Assembly: GCA_947631955.1 (NCBI GenBank)
Contig: CANRNJ010000001.1
Span: 248,001-312,000, forward strand
DNA: 64,000 nucleotides
Direction of reading: 5' to 3'
Source of the DNA: an uncultured Lachnospiraceae bacterium
GTDB taxonomy: Bacteria > Bacillota > Clostridia > Lachnospirales > Lachnospiraceae
Shown: positions 7,874 through 16,758 of the stretch, one piece after another
Numbering within the stretch: position 1 is the stretch's first letter
Layout of the letters: each line of letters opens with the position of its first letter
The notes under the pieces: generated by a model
The model's database searches: none
The model's input: the letters and a program-made list of their open reading frames with translations, nothing else
What the model was told of the DNA's origin: nothing
Translations under genes and position numbers: made by a program

Positions 7874-10786
7874 CTAAAATGTTCTGCTCTCCTCCGGGCC
7901 CAGATAGGCTTGCGGGATCACAACGGAAGGCTTGTGGATCTGTACTCTTTCCAGCACCGCTCCCGCTTCCATCGCGCCGATGGTCAGCGTCTGCACCCCT
8001 TTGTCAAAAGGCAGCACGACACTTCTTCGCCTCTCCTGATCGAGCACACCTGCTGCCCAGCACGGATCGTTATAATCTCCGGCTTTAAAATCCGCCGGGA
8101 GAAGCTCCGTCCGACGTCCGTTGACCATCACGCTGACGCTGCGCCGGTTGACGACGGAATTAAACGGCGACGTGATAAGATCGACCTGATAATCCCCGGC
8201 TTCCTCCAGATAAAACCGATAGCTGATTTCGGGCTTATCCTCCGACTCTCCGAAATCGGCCGTGCTCGGAAGCACTTTCACTCCGGCTCCGTATTTGCCG
8301 TATCCTTTTATGAGCGTATAGGAACCGCCCGCAGCGTCCTTCTTATCGCAGTAATGGTCCGCGTTTATCACGATCACACCGTTTTCGGCATGGTAGGTAT
8401 GCTCCGGAAGTCCGCCCGTCACGACGGCTCTTCCTTTGACATCGACGGCCACGGCCGTATCGCCGTCCGAAATCATAAGGCGGACGGTCTGCAGCTGCGG
8501 CGGCAGTTTTTCCCTGACGCATCGAAGCGTCACTTCCTCCAACTGCTCCACGTCTTTCTCGACCGGTTCAACGATCAGCCAGTCCGGGATCCCCGCATCG
8601 GCGTCCGCCGCCGTGATCTTGTAGTGCAGACTGCCGGTGCCGCCGTTGGCGATCTCCAGTCTGACCTCGTCGTGTCCTGCATCGGCAAATTCCGGTACCT
8701 CTATGACCATAGGCGCCCCGTAGTTCTTGACCGCCGTCTTCTCGGAATCTTTGCGGGAAACGCTCATTCTGGCACAATGGGCCGGTTCTACCGTGATCAT
8801 GAGCGGATAGCGGTAATCATCCTCGTTCCATTTCGTAAACCCGATATGCTGCGCAAGCTGCATCCCGTCCCATTTTCCGTCCAGAAACGCCGCCCATTCA
8901 TCCGCCAGTTCTCTGTCCCGCCGGATTCGGTCCGCCGTCAGGCCGCCGTACACATTGGCAGCCGTCCTGCCCTGTCCGGCATAGTGGTGATTCTTGCCCG
9001 CATACAGGTGCATTTTCAGCAGATTCATACTCGCCATGGCCGGATAATGGATCATGCTGTAATAGGCATTGGACAGCCTGTCGTCCGTTCCGTCCAATCC
9101 GCGCAGAGCATCCGCCACGCTGCACGACAGGTCCTCGATCTTCTCCGCGGCGGAAAGCATCCGGTCCGTTTCGTTATAGTGGCACGGGTGATAGACGCCG
9201 GGGTGCAGCGCCTCCGGTCTGCGCAGAGCATTGACCGCGATATAATCCGTAAAGACCTCTCCGATCTTTTTCTGCAGATCCTGCGGTATACCGGCAAAAT
9301 CCCGACGTACCATAAGCTCGGTGTATTCCGTGTAACTGTCCTTGTTACCGTACCCCCATTTATCATAATCATAGGCAAGCGCCATAAAATAAGTCAGCGG
9401 CAGTTCATGAAATTTCAGATCTCCAACATTGACGATCCATACATCCCGTATGCCGTACTCGTACGCCTGACACATCTGCTCCCACACCTTGGAGAGCGGG
9501 GTGGAATCCACCCACTCATAGGAAACGGGAGCCCCGTGGTAATCAAAATGATAGTACATGCCGAAGCCGCCGCTTCTGCCCCTTATATCCTCGGTGGGCA
9601 GCGTGCGCATCTGCCCGTAATTATCCTCACAGAGCATACAGATCACATCGGACAGCCCCTCCCAGTCTTTTAAGCCCGGAGTCCGTTCATCCCCGTAAAA
9701 ATAGGCTTCCACCTCTTTATAGAGAGCCAGCATAAGCGGGATCTCCCGCCCGTCCCGCTCGACGTGCCGACGGATCAGTTCCTTCTGTCTGGTTATGATG
9801 CGTTTGAGCAGATCGACATTCTCCTCCACCGTCGCGTCGGGCCCCAGCATACTGGAATCGTATTCGCCGCGCATACCGATCGTGATCATGTTTTCATATC
9901 CGCCGCTCCGTTTGAGGGAATCCTCCCAATAATTGGTCAGCCCCTGCTCGTTCGTATAGTAGTTCCACTCGTTTCCGTAACGGCTGTCCGGACCGCAGAC
10001 CTTCTTCCACTCCTCACTGGCGCGCAGGCACGGTTCGTGATGGGAATATCCCATTACCACGCCATACAGATCCGCCAGTTCCTCATTGGCGCTGCCGGGG
10101 CCGTCCAAAGGGAACGCCGCCGTCCACATGGCAGGCCACAGATAATTTCCCTTCATGCGCAGCAGCAGTTCAAAGATCCGGTCGTAAGCCTGCGCGTTGA
10201 AACCGCCGAAACTCCGGTTGACCCATGTTCCGAAACAAGGCCATTCATCGTTGATAAAAAAGCCGCGGTACTTCACGCTGGGCTCTTTGGAAAGCGTTTC
10301 AAATCCCTCTTCGATATGGATACTCTCCCTGTGCGCCGGTTTGACATCTCCCCAATAGCACAGGGGCGAAACCCCGATATATTCCGACAGGGAAAACATG
10401 CCGTAAATGGTCCCGCGCTTGTCGCTGCCGCAGATCAGAAGGATCGTGCGCGTTCGTCCGCACAGTTCACCGGTCAGACACTTTACCAGATAGACTTCCC
10501 GTTTCGGGACCAGGGCTGCCCCCGCCTCTTCCGGCGTCCTGTACAGGCCGCTTATGTCCACTTTCCCGCTGTCCCGGAGTTTTTCCAAAAGAAGGCTGTG
10601 CCCCGCCGTGGCGCACAGAATGACGCTCTCTGCATCGTCCGAAAGCGTTTCCTGCGTAACCACCTCTGGCAGTTCTCCGACCACGCTGCGGATATCTTCC
10701 GCCACCTTGCCCGCAATTCTCCTGACTCCCTCGAAACCGCAGCTTTCCACAACGATCGGCGGCATATTATCTTTCTTCCAATCCAT
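7874..10786 (-). CDS. GH115 xylan alpha-1,2-glucuronidase
   Basis: GH115 enzymes remove (4-O-methyl)glucuronate side chains from xylan and xylo-oligosaccharides. The 970-residue length fits the family. Recognisable blocks are KYRGFFINDEWPCFG near residue 168, GNYLWPAMWTAAFP near 213, MGYSHHEPC near 246, GMRGEYDSSM near 302 and the VWIVNVGDLKFHE segment near 445. A beta-sandwich C-terminal module follows. There is no signal peptide, so it acts inside the cell on imported oligosaccharides. Its product is exactly what the downstream uxaC-to-eda genes consume. The start ATG has GGAGG about 12 bases upstream, a longer spacing than its neighbours. Confidence 0.92.
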   Translation of the reverse strand: MDWKKDNMPPIVVESCGFEGVRRIAGKVAEDIRSVVGELPEVVTQETLSDDAESVILCATAGHSLLLEKLRDSGKVDISGLYRTPEEAGAALVPKREVYLVKCLTGELCGRTRTILLICGSDKRGTIYGMFSLSEYIGVSPLCYWGDVKPAHRESIHIEEGFETLSKEPSVKYRGFFINDEWPCFGTWVNRSFGGFNAQAYDRIFELLLRMKGNYLWPAMWTAAFPLDGPGSANEELADLYGVVMGYSHHEPCLRASEEWKKVCGPDSRYGNEWNYYTNEQGLTNYWEDSLKRSGGYENMITIGMRGEYDSSMLGPDATVEENVDLLKRIITRQKELIRRHVERDGREIPLMLALYKEVEAYFYGDERTPGLKDWEGLSDVICMLCEDNYGQMRTLPTEDIRGRSGGFGMYYHFDYHGAPVSYEWVDSTPLSKVWEQMCQAYEYGIRDVWIVNVGDLKFHELPLTYFMALAYDYDKWGYGNKDSYTEYTELMVRRDFAGIPQDLQKKIGEVFTDYIAVNALRRPEALHPGVYHPCHYNETDRMLSAAEKIEDLSCSVADALRGLDGTDDRLSNAYYSMIHYPAMASMNLLKMHLYAGKNHHYAGQGRTAANVYGGLTADRIRRDRELADEWAAFLDGKWDGMQLAQHIGFTKWNEDDYRYPLMITVEPAHCARMSVSRKDSEKTAVKNYGAPMVIEVPEFADAGHDEVRLEIANGGTGSLHYKITAADADAGIPDWLIVEPVEKDVEQLEEVTLRCVREKLPPQLQTVRLMISDGDTAVAVDVKGRAVVTGGLPEHTYHAENGVIVINADHYCDKKDAAGGSYTLIKGYGKYGAGVKVLPSTADFGESEDKPEISYRFYLEEAGDYQVDLITSPFNSVVNRRSVSVMVNGRRTELLPADFKAGDYNDPCWAAGVLDQERRRSVVLPFDKGVQTLTIGAMEAGAVLERVQIHKPSVVIPQAYLGPEESRTF

Positions 10787-10805
10787 ACCCGCTCATAACC
10801 TCCGT

Positions 10806-12620
10806 CTATTCCACATAACCGAATCCGAGAATCGTAAATTCCTTGTCCGCCTGCCCGTCCGCCATACGCACTTCCACATGATAGGACCTGCGCTCTTTCT
10901 GCTTGAAACAGATAACGGGATTACAGTGTGTCCAGCCGTTGATGTGCGGATCCGCATCCAGCACCTTCTCCCCGTCTACCCACACCTGCGCACAGCCCGT
11001 ATGGATGTCGGCGGAATCCTTGAACACAAGCAGAAGGGACGTGCACACGATATCCATCGCAAAGGGTCTGGCTTTCTCCTCGGCGGACCGGTTCTTCCGG
11101 TACATCCAGTTATACGGAAATTCCTTGGTCGGGATCAGATCCATATCCATCTCCACCGCCTGAAGTTCCTCGTCGGTATCCTCGAAATCGCCGCAGTCGA
11201 TCTGCACGGACAGCCCCGCCTGATACGGACTGTTCTCTTTCATGCAGCGCCCATCCCGGATCAGCTCATAGATGTTTCTGTCCAACAGTTTTACCGCTTC
11301 AAACGCCCTGCCTTTGGGCGGCGTGATCTGGGCCAGGCACAGATCGTCTTTTCCTGCGGGCTGCGTATCCGCGTGCCGGATATAATTCAGGACACAGTCG
11401 GCCATGACGCGGTGCCCCACGTTCGTCGGATGATAGGAATCGTAGAAGAACTGATACTTGCTGATAAGGCGTCCCTCGCCGGACCGGCGATAGAACTGCT
11501 CCACGACCGCATTTTTGACGCTCACCATCGGCAGATCGTAGGCCCGCCCCACCGGCGCCAGTCTGTCCTGAAGATTTCCGTCGTCGGCGAAGACCGCAAA
11601 CAGCAGGATCACCGCCGGGCTGTTCTTCTGCATCAGGATCTTCCGGACGAGAGAGTCGTAACACTCCCCTTTCGTTTCGTCCCCTTCATCGTTGACGGCA
11701 AACTCCACCACAACGATATCCGGCAGATCTTCCGTCACCTGCCCGTTCTCGTCCATGCGCAGCACATCCCGCTCATACCGTATCATGCCCAGTTCGGAAG
11801 GCGTGCCGCCCACTCCCGCTTTGCGGTAATGGATGTTTTCCTCCGTTCCTTTTCCCAGATACCCGCACAGCCCCGTGAAGATCTGGCGCGCATAGCATTT
11901 CGTGTTGATCGGGATCGCTCCGGCTCCCTGCGTGATGGATCCGCCGATAAATGCCACCGTGACGTCTTCCCCGGCTCTCGCCCTGCACAGCGCTTTCTGC
12001 AGTCTGGCCGGATTGCCGGACTGCATCAGGGACTTGGCGATCATCTCCCCGTACAGAGGCGACGTAAAGTCGATCTCCTGCTCCTCGGATTGCTCCGGCG
12101 CATCAAACCCGTCCCTCAAATAAAGCTTTACGGATACTTTCGCCGTACAGCCTCCCTTTTCAAATTCAAACCGGATCTGTCCCGGTTCGTTGTCGTCCTC
12201 CGACCATTCCTGTTCATCGAGCACGATCACCGTTTCCATGCCGTCGGCGGGAATCTTCTGTCTGATCGTAGTCCCGGAATGATACGGGTCCTTCCTGCCA
12301 TACATCTGGAACGCAAAGTCAACCGTATCCGGCTCTCCGTCCGTTTCCACGCTGACACCGATGCTGTGCACCAGTTCCCGGAAACCTTTCACGGTCTTCA
12401 TAAGTCCAATGATGTTTTCATCCGTCATGTTCCCGACGATCCGGGAACTGCTCAGCATCCTGCCGTCATTCTGATACAGGAACTGGATCCCCCTTCCGTC
12501 CGGCTGCGGGCTGCCCATGATCTCCTTGCCCCGCATGATATAGAATCCCGGCCTTTTTTTGACCGCATCTTTCGGCGCCTTAGGCCCGTTAAATTCTTTG
12601 TTTTTCTCGTACACGCCCAT
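10806..12620 (-). CDS. SGNH/GDSL hydrolase, probable carbohydrate esterase
   Basis: This 604-residue protein has an N-terminal beta-rich domain (about 1-200) and an SGNH hydrolase domain (about 215-420). Visible catalytic blocks are VAFIGGSITQGAG with the nucleophile Ser, FAVNDEGDE with the block III Asn, and DSYHPTNVGH with the Asp/His pair. A further beta-sandwich region follows to the C-terminus. In a glucuronoxylan locus the natural role would be removing acetyl groups from xylo-oligosaccharides, but substrate specificity is inferred from context only. No signal peptide is visible. The ATG follows GGAGGCAAG closely, and the gene is separated by short gaps from GH115 and GH8. Confidence 0.8.
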   Translation of the reverse strand: MGVYEKNKEFNGPKAPKDAVKKRPGFYIMRGKEIMGSPQPDGRGIQFLYQNDGRMLSSSRIVGNMTDENIIGLMKTVKGFRELVHSIGVSVETDGEPDTVDFAFQMYGRKDPYHSGTTIRQKIPADGMETVIVLDEQEWSEDDNEPGQIRFEFEKGGCTAKVSVKLYLRDGFDAPEQSEEQEIDFTSPLYGEMIAKSLMQSGNPARLQKALCRARAGEDVTVAFIGGSITQGAGAIPINTKCYARQIFTGLCGYLGKGTEENIHYRKAGVGGTPSELGMIRYERDVLRMDENGQVTEDLPDIVVVEFAVNDEGDETKGECYDSLVRKILMQKNSPAVILLFAVFADDGNLQDRLAPVGRAYDLPMVSVKNAVVEQFYRRSGEGRLISKYQFFYDSYHPTNVGHRVMADCVLNYIRHADTQPAGKDDLCLAQITPPKGRAFEAVKLLDRNIYELIRDGRCMKENSPYQAGLSVQIDCGDFEDTDEELQAVEMDMDLIPTKEFPYNWMYRKNRSAEEKARPFAMDIVCTSLLLVFKDSADIHTGCAQVWVDGEKVLDADPHINGWTHCNPVICFKQKERRSYHVEVRMADGQADKEFTILGFGYVE

Positions 12621-12644
12621 CTTGCCTCCTTCCGCCCCTGTGGA

Positions 12645-13787
12645 CTACCATATACGATAATTCCCGCTCAACGCCAGAAAAGCGAAGAAATAAAGACAGT
12701 TATCATAATATCTTCTCTTGCCCTCCCGGAGCGGCAGATGAAAGAACCGTTCCACCCACTCCGTCCTGTGGGGGCTTTCGGACGCAAGCGATGCCTGCGC
12801 GACCGTCGCCGTGATGGCTGTCGGATGCAGCACGGAAAGATCCGCTATCCTGCCGTCCACCTCATAAGTGTGATACTCCCCTTTCCGGCAGTCCTCTATA
12901 AGAAAATCCTGTATTCTGGACGCCGCCGCGCGCTGTCCGCAGTCCGTGCCGAACCACTCATAATCCAGACCGATATTGGCCGCCGTGCGGTACGCGTCAC
13001 TGTAAAACCAGTCGTGCCTGTCGTCGGTCCACGGAAGTTTCCTGCTCATGGGAGAACCGTCAAATTCGGCATATTCGGCCGAAAATCCGGTCACCGGATG
13101 GCAGGCTTTCGCCAGATATCTCCTGCTTGCCCCGGCCGCTTCCCGGAAAAACTCCCTGTCCTCCTCATAGGCCCATTCGGCAAACAGTTCATAAAAATGC
13201 GGAAGATGGTACGAGGGATCCGTGAAATCGCTGCCCGGCACGAACAGGATCTGATGATTGTCGTGATTCCACATAGGCTGTCCGGCCCTGCCGTCATAAC
13301 CCTTGTGAAGGCAGGCGTGCAGGATCTCCTTAGCCTGTTCGGAGTAGGCATAGATACCTTCTCCATCTCCCCACCTGTGCGAGGCAAAAAACAGCGCCAT
13401 CGCAAAAAATTCCTCTCCGTCCGGCGCGGGGCCGTACGCATTTTTGCTCCCGTCGAGCCCGCAGGACCATGCAAAATATCCCTCGTTCTCTCCGCTGTCC
13501 ATGTACATGTATGTCTTGGCCCACTTCCAGATCCGGTCAAACTCTTCCTTGCGGTCCATCTGCACACAGATCATCATGCCGTAAGACATTCCCTCGGTCC
13601 TTGCATCGTCGTTTCCCGTATCGCACAGATACCCCATATCTTCTCCGGCCGGAGAATAGATCCGCTCGTCCGCTCCTCCGTAAAAAAATGTGTTCCAGAT
13701 CTCCTCAAGACGCCGGTCTATCTGGCTCTGTTCAAATCCCGCCTCAAGAAAAAGATTGCGGTATCCCTCTTTTTTCCATGTATTCAT
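12645..13787 (-). CDS. GH8 reducing-end xylose-releasing exo-oligoxylanase
   Basis: This family 8 glycoside hydrolase resembles the Rex enzyme of Bacillus halodurans, which releases xylose from the reducing end of xylo-oligosaccharides. Motifs include LCDTGNDDARTEGMSYGM with the general-acid Glu, a GYFAWSCGLDGSKN block, GPAPDGEEFFAMALFFASHRWG, and FTDPSYHLPHFYELFAEWA with the base Asp. YYDNCLYFFAFLALSGN closes the protein. There is no signal peptide. An upstream ATG at 13841 is possible (398 residues), but the ATG at 13787 has GGAGGAG nine bases upstream while the other has almost no ribosome site. The resulting 380 residues match the known Rex length. Confidence 0.9.
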   Translation of the reverse strand: MNTWKKEGYRNLFLEAGFEQSQIDRRLEEIWNTFFYGGADERIYSPAGEDMGYLCDTGNDDARTEGMSYGMMICVQMDRKEEFDRIWKWAKTYMYMDSGENEGYFAWSCGLDGSKNAYGPAPDGEEFFAMALFFASHRWGDGEGIYAYSEQAKEILHACLHKGYDGRAGQPMWNHDNHQILFVPGSDFTDPSYHLPHFYELFAEWAYEEDREFFREAAGASRRYLAKACHPVTGFSAEYAEFDGSPMSRKLPWTDDRHDWFYSDAYRTAANIGLDYEWFGTDCGQRAAASRIQDFLIEDCRKGEYHTYEVDGRIADLSVLHPTAITATVAQASLASESPHRTEWVERFFHLPLREGKRRYYDNCLYFFAFLALSGNYRIW

Positions 13788-13897
13788 CCGCGCATACTCC
13801 TCCCGTCTGATCCCGATATTTTCCTGTATATAAGATATCATATAATGCCTGTTTTCTCTTTTTAAATATTGCGGTCTGGCAAGCAGAAATTGCGCTG

Positions 13898-15025
13898 TCA
13901 GTTATCATAGCGGGCGGACACTTTTTTCAGGTTCTCGATGATCGGCAGATGCTGCGGGCACACGCTCTCGCACTGGCCGCACGCGATGCAGTCCTTCGCC
14001 CTGCCGAACCGATCCGCCAGCATGGCATAATTGGTCGTGTTGATGGTCCACCCCTTCTCTTCAAGGCACTCCCTCATATCCTCATTATAGAGGGAAAAAT
14101 ACTGGGGGATCGCAATCTTTTTCGGGCACCCCTCCGTGCAGTACGAACAGCCGGTACACGGCACGGCAGTCTGTGCGTTGATCACGTCCGCCACCCGAAA
14201 ACAGAGCTGCTTCTCTTCCTCCGTGAGCGGTTTGAAATCCTCCATAAATCCCACGTTGTCCTTCACCTGACCGATATCCGACATGCCGGAAAGGACCATC
14301 ATCACATTGTCAAGGGAAGCCGCAAACCGCAGCGCCCAGCTGGGCACGGACATACCCGGATCGTAATCCCGGAAGATCTTTGCCGCCGTCTGAGGCACAC
14401 GGGCCAGCGTGCCGCCTTTGACCGGCTCCATGACAATGACCGGCTTCTTATGCCGGACCGCCGTTTCGTAACAGGCCCGCGACCTGATCCACGGACTTTC
14501 CCAATCCAGATAGTTGATCTGCAGCTGCACAAATTCCATCTCCGGATGTCTTGTGAGGATCTCGTCCAACAGTTCCGGCGTATCATGATAGGAAAATCCC
14601 GCATGTCTGACCAGACCCTTCTCCTTCTTGTCGAGAAGCCAGTCAAAGCAGTCCAGTTTCTCGTATTTGGGGAGCATGGCGCTCTCGACGCCGTGCAGCA
14701 GATAGTAGTCGAAAAATCCCGCGCCGGTCTTTTCAAGCTGAGCGTTGAAGACCTTGTCGCGGTCCTCCAAAGAATCAAAAAATTCTGCGTGCAGTTTGGT
14801 CGCAAGCGTAAAGCTGTCCCTCGGATGGCGCTCCACCAATACTTTTTTCACCACGTCTTCACTTGCGAACGCATGATACATCCATGCCGTATCGAAATAA
14901 GTAAATCCCTTCTCCAGAAAGTAATCGACCATCTCGTTTACTTTTTCAATATCCACATCCGCCGGATCGTTCCTGTCCCTGAGCGGCAGCCGCATCAGGC
15001 CGAAGCCAAGTTTTTTGCTGCTCAT
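13898..15025 (-). CDS. Aldo/keto reductase with C-terminal 4Fe-4S domain
   Basis: This 375-residue oxidoreductase has two parts. Residues 1-270 form an aldo-keto reductase barrel with FDTAWMYH (Asp and Tyr), ATKLH (Lys) and LLHGV (His), the four expected catalytic positions. Residues 280-370 hold two cysteine groups, CTGCSYCTEGC and CIACGQCESVC, that fit 4Fe-4S clusters. Such fused proteins are common in anaerobes, but their substrates are mostly unknown. It is the most upstream gene of the xylan locus on this strand and could reduce a sugar or uronate aldehyde; that role is inferred only from position. Confidence 0.88.
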   Translation of the reverse strand: MSSKKLGFGLMRLPLRDRNDPADVDIEKVNEMVDYFLEKGFTYFDTAWMYHAFASEDVVKKVLVERHPRDSFTLATKLHAEFFDSLEDRDKVFNAQLEKTGAGFFDYYLLHGVESAMLPKYEKLDCFDWLLDKKEKGLVRHAGFSYHDTPELLDEILTRHPEMEFVQLQINYLDWESPWIRSRACYETAVRHKKPVIVMEPVKGGTLARVPQTAAKIFRDYDPGMSVPSWALRFAASLDNVMMVLSGMSDIGQVKDNVGFMEDFKPLTEEEKQLCFRVADVINAQTAVPCTGCSYCTEGCPKKIAIPQYFSLYNEDMRECLEEKGWTINTTNYAMLADRFGRAKDCIACGQCESVCPQHLPIIENLKKVSARYDN

Positions 15026-15042
15026 ATCCTTCTCCTTTCACA

Positions 15043-15218
15043 CTTCCTGCTGTTATTACATCTGTTTTCATCCATGCTTCCTGCTGTCATTCCACATCCG
15101 TCTTCATCCGCGTTTCCTGCTGTCATTCCACATCCGTCTTCGTCCGCGCTTCCTGCTGTTATTATACATCTGTCTTCGTCCATGCTTCCTGCTGTTATTA
15201 TACATCCGTTTCCATCCA
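15043..15218. repeat. 36-bp tandem repeat array, five units
   Basis: Five head-to-tail units start with CTTCCTGCTG (one with TTTCCTGCTG) and continue with a T/C-rich half containing CATCCGTCTTC. The first unit is 34 bases, the next three are 36, and the last is cut short. The units differ at a few positions, such as TTATTATAC against TCATTCCAC and CATG against CGCG at the end. The array lies directly upstream of the aldo/keto reductase gene. There are no unique spacers, so it is not a CRISPR array. Confidence 0.85.
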
Positions 15219-15431
15219 CCGCGTCAAGCGCTTTCGAGTGACAGAATGAGGATTTCGTGTTAAGATGAAACCGGCCCGGAAAACGGACGAAAACAGAAGC
15301 AGTCGGCGGCAGGCCCAAACGTACGCCGAAGCGCTCCTGCGCGGTGCCTTAAAGAACCGGACAAGGCCGCATAAAAGCGGGATTTTCATAGGGATCCGGC
15401 GGCCAAGACAGAGGGACCTGCCGGATTATGA
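15219..15431. other. Intergenic stretch without recognised content
   Basis: No gene, RNA or terminator stands out between the 36-bp repeat array and the promoter at 15432. Open frames here are short, GC-rich and lack ribosome sites. Confidence 0.5.
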
Positions 15432-15460
15432 TTGACACTCCTCTTTAAAAAAAGTATACT
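15432..15460 (+). promoter_or_regulatory. Sigma-A type promoter of the SH3/SGNH lipoprotein gene
   Basis: TTGACA at 15432-15437 and TATACT at 15455-15460 are separated by exactly 17 bases. Transcription would begin near 15467, about 45 bases before the lipoprotein start at 15512. An ATG at 15504 is followed within five codons by a stop and is not the gene start. Confidence 0.85.
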
Positions 15461-15511
15461 GAACGCACATATTCTCATTATCTGATAACAGCAAAAAGGA
15501 GCGTATGTCCA

Positions 15512-16615
15512 ATGAGTCATAAAAAAATACCGCTTCTGCTCTTAGCGCTCGGCGCTGCGCTGTCCGGATGCGGCGGCAAAAGTGCGGCGGAAACCATCGT
15601 TCAGGCCGAAGAGGTGCTGATCACGGACGCCGAAGCCACGGATGAAATCCCGGCAGGCGCTGATACGGCAGGCGGAACCGCGGCTGGCGATAATACGGCA
15701 GGCGGATCCACGGCGGGTGCCGATGCCGCAGACGGAACCACGGCGGATACTGATGCAGCGGATGGAAACCCGGCGGGCGCTGATGCCGCAGGCGATACAG
15801 AGCCGGAAGCCGTCCTTTCGGGCGGAAGCGATACGGCAGATGCCGCCGGAGCCGGAACGGATACGGCGCCGGAAGAATACGCCGAAGAGCCGGAGCTCCC
15901 CGCCTATGAAGTCACCCCGCTCAAAGAAGCCACCGTTATGTACGCCGCCGCTTCGCTCAACGTCAGGCAGGGTCCTTCAACGGGCTATGAGATCGTAGGG
16001 TCGCTGGATTACGGAGAAGATATCACGGTGACGGGTCAGGCGGATACGGGGTGGTATGAGATCGAGTATCAAGACGGCAGGGATTTTGTCAGCGATGAAT
16101 ATGTCCTCGCGGAGAGACCCGAAGACCAGAACGCAGCCGGTATCATCCTCGTGGGAGATTCCCGTTTCGTGCAGATGCAGAACAGCGTCGGTGAGAACTC
16201 CTGCACTTGGATCGCCGAAACCGGCAAAGGTTATAAATGGTTCAGCGAAAACGCTGTCGCCCAAATTGACAGCTGTGTCGGAAAAGGTTCCAAGATCCTG
16301 ATCAATCTGGGCGTCAACGACCTTGGAAATTCCCAGAAATACCTGACGCTTGTAAATTCCAAAGCGGAAGAATGGGTGGACAAAGGAGCGCAGGTGTACT
16401 ATGCTTCCGTCAATCCCGTACGGGAAAACCCCTATGTGACGGAAGAACAGGTGGAAAATTTCAACTCGCAGATGCAGGACGGACTCAGCGCAGACGTCAC
16501 ATGGATAGACAGCCACAGCTATCTCTGTTCCATTGAATACCAGTCGCCAGACGGCCTGCACTACAACAAGGAAACAAGCCGGAACCTGTATGACTACTAT
16601 ATGAGCTGCCTGTAA
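15512..16615 (+). CDS. Lipoprotein with SH3 domain and SGNH-hydrolase-like domain
   Basis: This 367-residue protein begins with a lipoprotein signal peptide ending in the lipobox ALSGC, so Cys20 would be lipidated and the protein anchored outside the membrane. Residues about 45-125 are a low-complexity linker of Ala, Asp, Gly and Thr made of imperfect short repeats. A bacterial SH3 domain follows (about 135-195, SLNVRQGPSTGYEIVGSL), a type that binds cell-wall peptides. Residues 205-367 look like an SGNH fold: ILVGDSRF with Ser, NLGVNDLG with Asn, and DGLHYN with Asp/His. A wall-associated esterase or deacetylase is plausible; its substrate is unknown. An AAAAGGAG site lies upstream. Confidence 0.82.
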   Translation: MSHKKIPLLLLALGAALSGCGGKSAAETIVQAEEVLITDAEATDEIPAGADTAGGTAAGDNTAGGSTAGADAADGTTADTDAADGNPAGADAAGDTEPEAVLSGGSDTADAAGAGTDTAPEEYAEEPELPAYEVTPLKEATVMYAAASLNVRQGPSTGYEIVGSLDYGEDITVTGQADTGWYEIEYQDGRDFVSDEYVLAERPEDQNAAGIILVGDSRFVQMQNSVGENSCTWIAETGKGYKWFSENAVAQIDSCVGKGSKILINLGVNDLGNSQKYLTLVNSKAEEWVDKGAQVYYASVNPVRENPYVTEEQVENFNSQMQDGLSADVTWIDSHSYLCSIEYQSPDGLHYNKETSRNLYDYYMSCL

Positions 16616-16728
16616 TACCGGCTGTGCGGCTGTCTATAAAATTACCATGCGGCCGATGTAATACTGGTCATGTTGCCGCATGTAATACCAGTCATATGAC
16701 TGTCTGTAATGTCGGCCTTGCGGCCATC
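16611..16728. repeat. 24-bp tandem repeat array, five units
   Basis: Units begin TGTAATAC and end in a CGGC-rich half, for example TGTAATACCGGCTGTGCGGC. Units 1, 3, 4 and 5 are 24 bases long and unit 2 is 22. The array begins inside the last codons of the lipoprotein gene, so its TAA stop is part of unit 1. It ends about 30 bases before argC. No terminator is seen in the gap. Confidence 0.8.
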
Positions 16729-16758
16729 TGAATAAACTTAAGAACCGAGGAAAATCAA

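Noticed and set aside
10554..13865. Very long plus-strand open frame of about 1100 codons opposite the esterase and GH8 genes
   Set aside because: It is antisense to two well recognised genes, has no ribosome site, and its His/Arg/Pro-rich product is typical of a reverse-frame shadow. The same applies to long plus-strand frames at 3263-5092 and 7592-9673.
15043..15218. Possible CRISPR array because of 36-bp periodic repeats
   Set aside because: Units are directly adjacent with no unique spacers, and no cas gene is near.
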